The notes under the pieces: generated by a model | Database searches by the model: none | Told to the model about the DNA's origin: nothing | What the model saw: the letters and a program-made list of their open reading frames with translations, nothing else | Made by a program: the position numbers and the translations under genes | Source: Vitis vinifera | Taxonomy: Eukaryota; Streptophyta; Magnoliopsida; Vitales; Vitaceae | Reading direction: 5' to 3' | Length of the DNA stretch: 64,000 nucleotides | NCBI RefSeq assembly: GCF_030704535.1 | Contig: NC_081811.1 | Location: 3,922,501 to 3,986,500 of the forward strand | Shown: positions 12,680 to 25,602 of the stretch, piece after piece | How the letters are laid out: each line of letters opens with the position of its first letter | Position numbering within the stretch: position 1 is the first letter of the stretch

Positions 12680-12797
12680 TAGGGGGTGAGAAGGGTCCTT
12701 ACTCTGTCATGCACAATGTATTACCATCAATCCTACCATAGGGGGTGAGAAGGGTCCTTACTCTGTCCTTCACAATGTACTACCATCAATCTTACCA
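12680..12797. repeat. 59-bp tandem duplication
   Basis: Two adjacent units at 12680-12738 and 12739-12797 both begin tagggggtgagaagggtcct and differ at only a few positions. It is a simple local duplication with no sign of coding function. Confidence 0.9.
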
Positions 12798-15771
12798 AAT
12801 AACATCTACCCACACAAACTCAATTAAAAGATAAGAAGGATTCGATAAAAATATGAAATTCCAATTATTCAGATAATCAAATTAGTTCTATTAAGGGTGG
12901 TAGTGTCTTTTGAAAACATTTTTAATGTAAAAAATGTTTTTTTAAAAGAAAATAAAAAATATTTTTAAATTTTTAAAAAATATTTATAAAATTTATTTAT
13001 AGTGTTTTTGAAGTAATATTTGATAGATGATTCTCTTAAAAATAATTATAAAAAAAATAATGTACACTAAAAACGTCTGTAGTAAAGAATATTTATAGTG
13101 AAAACACTTTGAAATCCACTTGTATTGAATATTGGTATTAGATTTTTAAGAAATATTTTAAAATAAAAAATAATTAATATAAAATTTTAAAAGATAGGAT
13201 TAAGTCGGCTTGGAATACCAGATCCGTCGGCACACTTCTGTAGTCCGATTGAGACCATCAGCCCGGCTCAAAGATATGTGCTAGGGTTCCCATGTATGGT
13301 GGGACCATTGGACCAACACTTCTATTTTGTAATGAATTGATTCTTGTATTTATTTATTTATTTTATTATGTTTGCTTTAAATAATATGTTGGCTGACTAA
13401 GCTCCAACACTCGAGGCTGAAAGTAGGCTCGAGGACGAGGCCTTGACACTGGCTTTGGTTATTGGAAGGTGTCGACGAAAAAGCTGGGAAAAAGGATAAA
13501 AGAAAAATAAAATATTGGTTCAAAATTAATGCATTTTTCCACGTGATTCTTTAAATTTATTATTCATATTTAAGTTTGTCAATCATTTTAATTATATTTA
13601 ATTCTTCTCTTATCTTGAGAGAGAGAGAGAGAGAATTTTTTAATTTGAGGGTGGCGGCTGGGGAGCGGGTCTTGGGCTTGCATTAAGGAAAATGAAAAGT
13701 TGGACTATTTTGACTTGAATTTCTGGCCTGATGTATGTATATTTGACAGAGATAGTTGAGAAATAGTTATGTCCTAATAAAAGTAAAGAAGACTAGTGAC
13801 GTACAAGCATTGAATTCTAAGTATCTTAAGACCAAAGCAACTCTTAATTGGGATTGGAGTAGCTAAGATGGCTTTTTGGACTTTATACTAAAATCATATT
13901 ATTGGTTTCAACAATCATCTTAATTCATCAAATCATTGAATGTCAACAAAAACAACTTAGAGATGATCACGTCATTAAAAGTAAATTAGACTATGGAAGT
14001 ACAAGCATTGTATTCTAAATATGTTAGGTAACATGACTCTTAATTGGGATTGGAGGTGATGTTTTTTATGATGACGTTTTATGAATTGTCATTTTAATAT
14101 TTCCATTTGGAGGAGAAAAGTTTATTATAGAAAAACATAGGAAATTGCTTAGTGGATAAACTTTTTCTTATTTGATAATTATGCAAATTAATGTGAACTA
14201 AAAGTTTAAAACATCATTCGCTTGCAAAGTATTGCAAGTCAATTAATGGATGCAGTAATTGATATAAAGAAAATAAGAAAGTCATATATGTCGATTACAA
14301 TTATTCTAATACGAATTAATGTTTCTATAGAACAGTTAATAAATAAATCTAAGACACTTTTAAATGACTAATTAGTCTCAGTTTAAGATGATTGCTCTTA
14401 AAAAGGCGAGAATAGAGAGATTTATCCTTAAATAGATATTGATACATGAAAATAAAAAGATTTCAATAAACTATGTATATATAAGGAAAAATGAGATCAA
14501 AATAATAATAGTACTAATAATGTTTTCTTTTTCTAAGTGACCTTTGACATTATTAGTAATGATGAAAATTCAAAACCAATAAATACGAAAGAATGCATAC
14601 ATAAAAATGACTAGCTAGCTAAAATAGAAAGGTGTTATCTAGACATATATAAGCTCATAGCATAACAAAAAGTATTTGGATCTGTAATTTAAATGCCTAT
14701 AAACATAAATCCTATTTAATACAAATGGATTATGCGAGAGTGAAATAAGAAAAATGATATCATAAGATGTAAAACATGACTTTTCACATAAGGTTTTTCA
14801 CAGAGATCTAATATTCACTGCAATGCAACATAGTCTCCCATAATGGATACAATAATATTTTAGTATCTAACAAGTTTAATAGTCTTAGAAGGACCAATGT
14901 TTCATGAATATAGTCATGATTTTTTATATGGATCCATAAATAGTGTCATGTATATAAAAATTCTTAAAGGATTTTAAAAACCTAAAACATTTATCTCAAA
15001 ACCTCATAGCTTGTACTCGATTAAAGTGCAATAATCTTTATATGAATTGAAACACTCCAAATGAGTATAGTGCAATCACCTTAACGGATACCTAATAAAA
15101 GAAATATTTGCAAATTGTTTGATTGGTCCATGCATGTTCATTAAGAAGTCAAAAGTTGAATCAACAATTATTACGATATATATTGATAACTTAAGTCTTT
15201 ATTTACAATATCTTATTTAAAAAAAATGAATTTGAAATATCTTAAAAGGATAAAATTTTGTCTTAGACCCCAACTTGTGTTTATTTAAAGTTGAATGTTT
15301 GTTCATCAATGAACATATACAGAGAAAGTTTTATAACACTTTCACATAGATAAAGCATATCCACGAAACTCAACAATGGTTGCCTATTTACTTAAGGTGA
15401 ATAAAGACTCATTTCGTGTTCATGAAAATGATGAAGATTTATTTGGTTCTGAAATGTCACACGTTAGTGCAATGATACATTTACGTATCTTGTAAATTAT
15501 ACATGACCATATATTGCATTTCATGTCACTTTACTAGCAAAGTATACTTCCACTTTAATTATAAGAAATTAGAATACTATTAAGCATGTATTGCATTTTC
15601 TTAGTGGAACAATTAATATTAAGGATGGTAATAAGATGAGTTTTTCCATAAATTTATCTCGCCAAAAATGGGATTAGTTTGAAATTATGATAAATGGGCT
15701 TGGGTAGGATTGAGATTTTTATTTTTATTTTTTTAATCTACGATGGCTTTAACGTGGGTTTGAGTATGACT

Positions 15772-16000
15772 TTGCCTCACCTCACCATGCTCCCGATTGT
15801 ATATAATGTTAAATAAAATATTTTAGTTGATTTTTTTTTTCATTTTCAACTTTTTTTTAACATGTATAAAATATTAATTTTCATAAATATAAGTTATAAA
15901 TATTTATATATAATATTTATTTTTAATAAAATTTATATTTTAAAAAAATGATAAAAATTGAAAAAATAAAATAAAATTTAAATGGGGTGAGGTGAGGCAA
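15772..16000. repeat. Foldback with 15-bp perfect arms
   Basis: Arms ttgcctcacctcacc at 15772-15786 and ggtgaggtgaggcaa at 15986-16000 enclose about 200 bp of AT-rich DNA. It is possibly a decayed non-autonomous element. No target duplication was recognised. Confidence 0.5.
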
Positions 16001-18479
16001 CTATAAGAATTTTCTACGCCTGCTTTGCCCCATTTAGTTTTTCTTTTGAGGTAGGGATGAGAGTAGACATAAATAAATGAGACGAGGGTGATTAGTCCCA
16101 AACTACTTCATTGTCATTCCTAATTGATATGAGTCTATGATATTCAAAAATTTCAAAATCATAATTGCTTTGATATGCACATGTAAGTCGTCTTTTGAAC
16201 TATAATAAAAATTTGATGTCATACAAGATATGCATTTTCTTGTAACAATACTATCATATCACAGAGATTTGTAAAACACATAGTGATTACCACTTCTTCA
16301 AATCACTTAAAAGTACTTACAATGCATAAAGTAAGTTGTGAAAGCATATGACTAAGATGTATGATCCAACATAATTGAGAGTCGTGTAGATTATCCTTGA
16401 TTGAGAATAATATAATAATATTATATGAAGATAATGTTATATTGTATTGCATGGATTAAAAGACATTATATTAAAGTTGGTGGAATCAAACACATCTTGT
16501 CTTAGTTATTTAATACACAAGAACTACAAAGGAGTAATGAAATCGATATTTAATAAGTGTGGTCAAGTAATAACCTAAATCTATTTAGAAAAACTTTGCT
16601 AACTACAACATTTTTCAAATTAGTACATAAGTTTTGAATGTGCTAACTCAAAGATCTTTCATGATAAATTAGTAGAAAAAATTATACTTATATCAACCGA
16701 GAAAAAACGTATTTATAAGAGGATGTTAATGTAATGTTTTGTTTTGTATTTTTTTTTTTTTCTGTGTACAGGTTTTATGCCATTATGTTTTATTAGTAAA
16801 GATTTAAACGAGATGATCTTAAAAGATCAAAATATGGTGGACATGAGAGAGGAAGTATTGCAAATACTATGTTAATGGTAAATGACCATCATGTGTTATT
16901 TGACTCCTTTTGCATTTACTATGCAATTGGTTAATTTCATCATAAATTATAGTATAAACTATCATTTTTCAAGCATATAAAAGGCATTGTCCACATGGAA
17001 CATCTTTGAGAATACCCTCTCTACTTCTCTCCAATTATTTTTCCTCTTTCCTCTTAATTCCATCTCCTTCACCGCATCTATTCTTAATAGGCTTTCAAAA
17101 ATTAATATTGGATGAATATGATAATGTACATGTTAAGTGACTTATGTAAATATAAGTTACATATAATTAAGAAAAAAAATATTTTATCTTAATAGACCCT
17201 TTCAAAATTATTTAGGAATTCTTTTTCCGTTGTAATAACATACACCTAGAAAGATTAATCAAATATTCGAATAGATGGTCGTGGATTTGTTTGCAAATAA
17301 TTACAATTTATTTTTAAATTTATACTTATTTTGATATATAGCTATTTAACCAAAATGATGTAAGCCAAAATCATATGAAATTATGAGCAATAATAGGTTT
17401 AGATGGAAAATCTTTATAATGTAACAAATTGTGAGTTTTGACAACTGCTCGACAATCTGATAGGTAAGATTTAATACCCACTTATGAATGTACATATTAT
17501 GTGTTATCTAATCTTGAACTTTCTGACCAATTAATGATTATCTAAGAGATCTTCTTTGAAAGCATCTTAAAATCTTAAATTCACTTAAATATGTTGAATA
17601 AACATTGATTTGATTTGATTAAGAGATTATGGGTGTAAAATTGGAAAAGCCCTATATATATATGATCTTCTAAAATACTCTATTGGTTCTCGTCTTCTTC
17701 AACATGTCAATTATAATTATATATATTAGTGAATCTTTTTCCTACAATTATAATTAACCGAGCTTAGAATGACATCATATACAAACTATAATTAAAAATA
17801 TCACAAATTCTAACATTACCTGAATGATCAATTGGTTTTGACATTTTTACGATGTGTAGACTCTGCATTGCGTCACAAATAATTCATTCACAAGTTGAAT
17901 TGATTGAGCCATTCAAGGAAAGTTGATTGATTATTTGATATAATAATTGCTCTTACTTTTCTTTCATGGTTGATATGATATAAGGTAGATTAGTCAATTA
18001 ATCTTCTCAAAAAACCTAAGAGCAATTCTGTAATTATATTTAGTGCACATCCAATGCATAATGTGAAACTATATCTGTATGACATAATTTTTCCCAACTA
18101 ACACCTTTCAAGATGTTGCAATGGGGCAACATGAATTTTGATACTTGGTCATAGAGTAGGTCAAATGACAAGATTATGGTTATATATTAAACCAATTTAT
18201 TACAAATGACATGGAATCTACTAACAAAATGTAAATTACAAAATTAACCCAAGTTTAATAACTTTCAAAAATAGTTTATTATTATTATTATCGTATGAAA
18301 TTAATTATATTTTTCAGTCTAGAGGCTTAAAACATTGCAAAAATCTACCATTACTTACAAATACGAAATTAGAGAATTCATGGGACGATGGTATTTAAAA
18401 GAAAAAAAAATCTACTCCACAAACTTTAGAAGAGAAAGCAACACAAGCACCTTTTGGCATATTCAATGGGATCAAAGCT

Positions 18480-18904
18480 AGACACCCACCCCCACCCCCA
18501 CCACGCGTGGCGTGCATGCACTCTGATAGTACACAACAAAATCTCAATATTATCAACAGATGTTTTGATAGAATTCAGAAATAAAAGAGGAGAAAATGTT
18601 GAATAGAAACAAATAGGGGCACATGCGTCAATTCAAGTCACAAGGGGGCCGTGGCGTCATTATCACACACCTCCAATTGGTCGAAGCCTCAGCAAAATTG
18701 TGCGAAATATAAAACATCTTCTCTCTGTCTGCAGTCGAGTCTTTGCTTTCTCTCTTCGCAATCCAATCCAAATGGACAAACTCACACTTGGCTGCCCTAA
18801 CTCTCTACTATCGTAACCCTAATTTTCGAAGATTTTGACATTAATTGAAGTTTTTTCGTGATCTGTCGTGGTTAAGTGTAGTTTGGATTGGTGAATTGGG
18901 AGTA
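18480..18904 (+). promoter_or_regulatory. Promoter and 5' untranslated region of the DUF789 gene
   Basis: Within 430 bp of the start are a C-rich run with an adjoining cacgcgtgg at about 18500, a bZIP-like tggcgtcat near 18653, an inverted CCAAT box (attgg) near 18676, and a TATA-like aatataaaa near 18707. Spacing fits transcription starting near 18735, leaving about 170 bp of leader. These are motif matches only. Confidence 0.4.
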
Positions 18905-21900
18905 ATGTCAGGCTCGGGAGGCTTCGCGGTGTCGCGGACGCCCAGTGGCGACAGGTTCTACAACTCGCCGGCGATGAGGCGGCATCAGCAGCTGTTATTG
19001 CAGCAGCAGCAGCAGGTGGAGCAGAGGCGGCACCAGCAGCAGAAGCAGTTGAGGTCGGAGCCGGCGGCGGAGGCCGAGGCGCGGACGGACTCGGACGATT
19101 CGACATTGTCGAAACCCTCAGTGTGTTCGGCATCGCCGCCGAGGCCGGCGGCGAATATGACAAACATTGATCGGCTTGTGGAATCGGTGACGCCCGTCGT
19201 TCCGGCTCAGTACACATCGGAGGTAGAAAATTGGGGGTTTTGATTTTGGAATTTGTTTGCTTGCTTGCCTCTTATTCGTATTAGTATCTGTTTGGTTGCT
19301 AGCTGAGAAAATTGGGAGAAAGAAAAGGAAGAAAATTTTTTTATGTTACGTTTTGTGCTGCTTGTGTTGCTTGTAAAGGAGAGGAATTTTCGGCAAAAGT
19401 AGGCTAATTGATCGTGTTAGGCCAGTTGAGTGGTAATTCTTAATTTTCTTAGGTTTCGAATAGAGAAAAGTCTTAACTTTTTCTCCGCAACCAAATGGAG
19501 CATTAGGATCATGTTTTCTGCGTTTCCAAAAAGCTAAAATTTCAACTCCTAATCTGAATAATTGTAGTTGGCTCGGTTAAATTGATTTTGTTTTCGTTTT
19601 GTTCCTTTAAGGTTCAATATCATGATTCCTTTTTATTTTCTTAGGATTTCTCAGCAACTGGAAGAGGCATTGGGGATTATGGTTTCTGTTGTCTGTGTTT
19701 TTTAAAGAATATGCATTTAAACTCGACAAAGTAAAATGTTTGTGTTAGGCTTACTCAGTGGAGGTTCTAGTTTTCTCAGACTTGAATGATGAGAAATTTA
19801 GGATTCCAAATTTTATTCTCTTGTCCCTTTTCCTACATTTCTGTTCAATGGCCAAATGTTGATAGGTTATTGTTTGTTTTGTTAATTGGTAGTATTTTGA
19901 TTTTGTAGGCAAGCATAAGGGGATGGAGAACTCGAGAAATTGATCACAATCCATTCTTCTTCCTTGGGGATTTGTGGGAATCTTTCAAAGAGTGGAGTGT
20001 ATATGGGGTGGGAGTGCCTCTATTGTTGAATGGAAGTGATTCTGTTAAACAGTATTATGTTCCGTTCTTGTCAGGCATACAATTGTACATAGACCCACGG
20101 AAGCCCTTGTCATGGCTGAGGTGAGATTATTACATTCACTTTTTGTATGTTCATTGACATCTGGTTGGAGTTTTATGCATTTAAGGCTTGCTAATTTTCC
20201 GTTATCTTTATATTCCCCTTGCTAATAACTGTAAGCAATGATTAATTTGAATTGGTGTTAAATTACGAGGCAGCATGTCAGCTGATCAGTGTTAATTATT
20301 CTCTCTCTCTCTTCTTTACTCATTGTATTTTAGCTAGGGAAAGAGAAAGTCTGTCATTGTTAGCTGTAGTTTTATGTCTTCTCAATTTGAAGGGCAGGAA
20401 TCTATCTCAAAATGATACAAGTTTACTTAATTCTATGGCCAAAGTGAAATTTATACTGAACTATCCTTAAAATAACCATCTTGTAGTTTTTATTGACACC
20501 TAATTCTATCACAAAAGTGAAACTTAAACAGTCGGTGATTGTGCTATCGTTGTAGTTTCGGTTGACAAGTGTAACTACCTGTCCTCAGTGGCAATATTTG
20601 TCACAACTGCATCCCCATGCTCTCTTGTTTTCTAATTTATTTATTATTGGATTTTTGCATACAAGCTTTTGATGTCCTCCAATTTCCAACAGTCATAGTT
20701 TAATCCTTCCTTCCTTGGGCAGTTGGACATGACTGGAAATATTCCTATACACTTGGTGTATGATAAGTATCCAAATTCTTAACATTTGTGTCTCAGTCAT
20801 GGAAATTGGTGGAGGAAACCATTTTCATCAGTCAATCATTTTCCTCGGCCTGTAATGACTGTTACAATTTCTTAGACCCTATCAAAATTTGAGGGACAGT
20901 TACTTTTGTTTCAAGCTTTGAATATTTTGCAATCCCTGACTAAACTATAATTCTGTTTGGCCAATATAGCAAGGAACTTAATTGGTTTGTCGATCAGATG
21001 GTTGAATTCTAAAATTATAAAGTAAAATAGATGTGGCTTGCTTTTGTATTTTGTTCCCCCACACCCCCCACCCCCCTGTTTTCCCCCCTATTGTTAATCT
21101 CTTTTTGGAATAGTGGGAAGATATCTATGTGCATGCGGTCCCTCACAATCATGTGAAGCAAATGTTGTTGAAATATTTCTTTTCTATTTTGTTTGTCTCA
21201 GTCTATTTTTAATATTAGATATTTCATTTGTATATCTATATCTATATACATATGTATGTATGTATGTTTATGTTACCTCTTTAAATGATGGTGATGTATT
21301 TTTATTAAAATAATTTTTTTTTATAAAAAAAATAGTATAATCTTTTCCCACTGGCACCCTATGCTTTTCTTCTACCTGGCTGTGTTGTTCACTGGATAGA
21401 TTTAGGTCCTTGTTTGGGAGATTGTTATGGTTTACCACATTTGTCATAGTGGTTTCAAGTTGTTACCTCCATTTTTTATTACCTTTTTGTGACATCTTTT
21501 CTTTTTTCTGGTTTATACCATTTCATGTGATTTAACCCTATTGTTGTTTTTATTTCTTTTCCTTTTTCTTTCGTTTTTTGTAGATGGTTAATTAAATTAA
21601 AAATTGCAGGCCCTTATGTACCCAATAATGTCTCACTAATATCTGCATTGTCTCAGGCCATGGCAATAAGTTTGTCTGAAAAGACCAATTTGGTAGATAG
21701 AATGCTTTTACATTTGAAATTGGCTGCAAGCATTTTTAGAACTCCTCAATCTAAGTGATGTTGCATTCTTATAGTTACTTTGAATCGATATTTTATCTAA
21801 AATTTTCTCAATTCCTTATCCAAATCTTTCAGTTGCCTTTTTTCTGTGGCATCTTTCAGTCTAGTAATGTTTTTCCTTATGTTGTCCATATGAGGAATAT

Positions 21901-24900
21901 GTTTGGGTGGAGGCACATTGTCATGCTTTTAAGTTTGACTCCCACAGTCCCATTATTTATTTTTAATTATGCTCATATATTATGAATGTTTGGGACATTT
22001 TGTGAATGACTATCAAAATTTAAATAGGGTTTCTTAATTATACATGGCTAAGTGAGTTATATAAAGTTTGGTGTTAAGAAAGCGTATAGCTTGCTGATCA
22101 GCCCTAGTGTCTCCATGTTTCCTAAAAATGGCATTTGGGTGGAGAATGTTCCAACTAAATTAGCGTTTTTTGCGTGGAAGCTACTTGGGGGAAGGTTCTT
22201 ACCCTTGATAGGCTTCAAAAGAGAGGGTGACAGCTTCCTAATCGTTGTTATTTATGTGGTAGCGAAGAGGAAAATGTAAATCATTTGCTCATTCATTGTA
22301 TAGTGGCCAGAGTGCTGTGAGAGATTGTCCTTGGTTTATTTGGTACCCAGTGGGTCTTTCTAGAAACTGTAAAGGAGGTGGTTCTTAGCTGGAAGGGCTC
22401 TTTTGTGGGTAAAAAGAGGAAAAAAAATTTGGAGATCCATTCTGTTATTTATTTTTTGGATGGTTTGAAAGGAGAGGAATACATTAGCATTTAGGGGGGT
22501 TAGCCATTTAGAAAATTAAGAATTCTTTTGTTTGTAATGTGTGGGGTTGGGCAAAATTGTATAGTGGAGCGGAGCCACGTTCCCTTATAGGATTCTTGGA
22601 GTGGTTAGCCTCCATTTAAGGGCTGGTGGGTTTTTTTGTCTCTTTTGTCTTTTGTTGAGAGGCCTTCGTCGCCTTGTATACTCCCTGTATGCTTGCGGTG
22701 TTTTTGCCTTTTGTTAATATATGTGTTTACTTATAAAAAAAAAAAAAAAAAAGTGAGTTATATAATCCTTTACTGTCATGTAAATATGGGGTGCTTGTAG
22801 AGGCTTTTTCCCTTTGATATGAAGATGATATTTGACATCACTTTTGTTAGTAAAATCGAATGTCTAAACCACCTATATATATATATATCAACATATGCCC
22901 CTTAGATGTGCAATTTTGGGTCACAAAGATTCACATGCTAGTCGTTCTTACCTAATATCCGGTGCTTGTGGAGGTTTTTTGTTCTGAAACTTGTGATTTT
23001 TTCTATTTCTAATAATGATCATACTATCATAGGTGATTGAAAAAGTTCTGATTTTTTCCTTTGCTCTTTCTCTCTTTCTCTCTCTCTTTTTTTTTTTTTT
23101 CCAAAACAGTTAGGAGAATTGTTTGGATGGGATGCTTCTTTTGTCTTCTTTCTTTAGCAGTATTTCTAAGACTAGTAGAGTGCATATATGTGTAGTGAAC
23201 AGGATTAGATTATTTGATAGTTCTTGATGTGATCTTTCCAACATCTACTGCGATACTTGCTTAGGGGAACATTCAGTCTCTAGTAGGGCTGGCAACAGGT
23301 TGAATTCCATGAAGATCTTATGGAGATTTGGGTTCCAATCTAAATCTGATATCTGAAATTAAAAAATGAGAAAAAAAAAGTTGAAAAATGTATCTGAACT
23401 GAAGCTGTTTATGAATTTAGATTTTTTTTTTTTTTTGCTATTTTTCATTTTAGGTTATTTATTAGTTAATGATATACTTTATTAAAATTACTAAGTTATT
23501 CTGATAAAAATATTTTTGAATGCATGGACCTCTATGTATTATTCTAATATGATGGGATCAGCCTGGATGTAAGGTAGATCAAATCATTATAAATCTCTTC
23601 GATCGGATTTCAATTCTGAGCAAGGATCTAAACTGGCCTATAAAGCTTAAAGGCTTTGTTGAAATCAATGGGGATGCCAATTATTTAAGGTTTCAATGGA
23701 ACTTTACCCAATTAAAAGGTGCAGTTTTGTTCTAGAACACTTGTAAAGCACTCAAAGCCTATTTGTGTGTCCACACTTCCATCAAGCAATGTAGATAAGA
23801 TAGGTGATAGTTTTTGTGCTGTTTTGTTTAATAACTTGATCTATTTAGGTTTTCAGATTACTATGATGTTGTTAATTTGTCCTTGAGAAAAATGCTAGCT
23901 TTCTGTTGAAGCTACTGTGTTTGTGGTTTGAATGGTTGGAAAGTAACTGGGCATTCAGAAACATGCTTGAATACTAATTAAAACACTTCTTAATAGTCTC
24001 CTATCATCGTACTGAAATTGTCTTCCATTACAGATATAATATCACCCTATCTTTGATGTTGTTGGTGGAAAAACTTGCTTTGCACAGACTGATGTGGATG
24101 GAAGTAAACTGTTGAAGAGCTTGCTGCAAATTGTTTTCTTTGTTGACCCGTTTAAGGCATTCTGACTATAGCATATAAGTCAGATGAGTCCTGTGTCGTA
24201 AGTGAACACAGACTAAATCCTGATTATACTCTCTTTTTCCCTCCATTTGGAGTTACTTAAGCATAATGTTTATTTGAGCACTGTTAGTTAAGCATATTCA
24301 TTCAGTAATTAGAGAATTATTCCTAGTGGCTCAGCTCAAATTGCTATTTGTTTTTGTTCCTTGTTCTTGGGTGATATATTAAATGTTAGTCTGCTAGGTT
24401 TACAACTACTGATCAAATTAATGTTTTCAATCTGATGCACTGTTTCTAGTACTATTCTCTGAATGCAGCTTTAGATTTATGCATGATTAGACTAAAGCAG
24501 AGAAATGCTGAAGTATATCATTGCTTCTTGTGAACATTTGCTTCTATATGCTATCAGGAGGCCTGGTGAGGAGAGTGATGCTGAATCTTCAAGAGAGACA
24601 AGTAGTGCTGGAAGCAGTGACTGTGAAGCAGAAAGGCGAGCCAAAGGTGTTGCAGATGGTGCATGGAGTCAGCACAATCCTATGAATTTAAACTCACAAA
24701 GAATGAGCAGACTCTCTTTGAGAGAGAAGTCTCATATGAGTTCATCCAGTGATGAAGCTGAGGTTTGCAACTCACCAGGTCTACGTGTATTTGAGTATTT
24801 GGAACAGGAACAACCACATATTCGCAAACCTTTGGCTGATAAGGCAAGTCCAATTTCTTGGAGATTATTCTATTTAACTTGAGCATCATTCATTTCTTTG

Positions 24901-25602
24901 TCCTAACATGTGGCCATCCCCACAGATTTCAGTTCTTGCAGCTCAATTTCCAGAGATTGGGATGTACAGAAGCTGTGATCTATTGCCTGCAAGTTGGATG
25001 TCTGTAGCTTGGTATGTCTTTGTCATTTGCACTGATTAGATGTTAGAATGTTAGTTGCCTTCATTGTCATTCTTATTTCTTGCTTTGATTTTCAATTTTT
25101 ATGACTTGGAGTTTGGGTGTAGGTATCCAATATATAGAATACCTATGGGCCAAACGCTACGAGATCTGGATGCATCTTTTTTGACCTTCCATTCATTATC
25201 AACACATTCTAGAAGTATCTCTCTCTCTCTCTTTCTCTCTGTTGCTCTCCCTTTCTTTCTCTGAGGCACAAACACATAATCCACTCAACACTGTGTGCTG
25301 CCTTTGTGGTTCATAATTTTGTTGTAATTTCTTCTGCCATTGGTGCAGGCAAAGGTCAGACACAGCTTCATGGTTCGAGTGGTAGGAAGGTTTATGGTGT
25401 TGACTCATTGCCAAAGATTTCATTACCTGTCTTTGGCCTTGCCTCCTATAAGTTGAAAGGTTCTATTCTGACTCCTAGTGGAAACGAGGAATTCCAGCAA
25501 GCAAGCTCTCTATTACAAGATGCTGGCAATTGGCTCAAGCGCTTGCAGGTTGATCTTCCTGACTATCAGTTCTTTCTTTCCCATAACTCACAATGGAGGT
25601 GA
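18905..25602 (+). CDS. DUF789 family protein, 6 exons including a GC-AG intron
   Basis: A plant-specific protein of unknown molecular function. Exons: 18905-19222, 19909-20120, 24558-24843, 24926-25011, 25123-25214, 25349-25602. Phases agree and give 1248 nt, 415 residues. The N-terminus [19 protein letters not shown] is followed by a glutamine-rich stretch at residues 25-45. The DUF789 core follows, with [16 protein letters not shown], then [20 protein letters not shown], a serine/acid-rich linker, [19 protein letters not shown], and YPIYRIPMG. Intron 3 (24844-24925) starts with GC instead of GT, in the strong context AAG/GCAAGT. Intron 2 (4.4 kb) holds a truncated LINE in sense orientation. 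The start chosen is the first ATG in frame. Confidence 0.92.
22050..22765 (+). mobile_element. 5'-truncated LINE 3' end with 15-bp target-site duplication
   Basis: The body is about 22065-22750, ending in ttacttat and a run of about 17 A. It is flanked by aagtgagttatataa at 22050-22064 and 22751-22765. The translated part shows the zf-RVT region seen in plant LINEs: [20 protein letters not shown], then a CYLCG-like knuckle in a shifted frame. The 3' untranslated part resembles that of the LINE at 4474-6819 (cttgtatactccc near 22673). Only the last 0.7 kb was copied. Confidence 0.85.

Larger units (their letters stand above)
10961..18700. other. Long gene-free AT-rich spacer with decayed repeats
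   Basis: No coding sequence could be supported on either strand. Visible content includes AT-rich MITE-like copies near 11080-11480 and 12146-12545, and a 59-bp tandem duplication at 12680-12797. There is also a GC-richer patch at about 13200-13460 of unknown origin, a GA run near 13618-13634, and a 15-bp inverted repeat at 15772/15986. The rest shows no structure I can name. Confidence 0.6.

Noticed and set aside
13200-13460. GC-richer patch that might be a gene remnant or LTR
   Set aside because: No frame, terminal repeat or tRNA-like fold could be supported.
17900-17920. Word tgattgagcc resembling the start of miR171
   Set aside because: Only about 10 bases match, and there is no complementary arm nearby to form a precursor.
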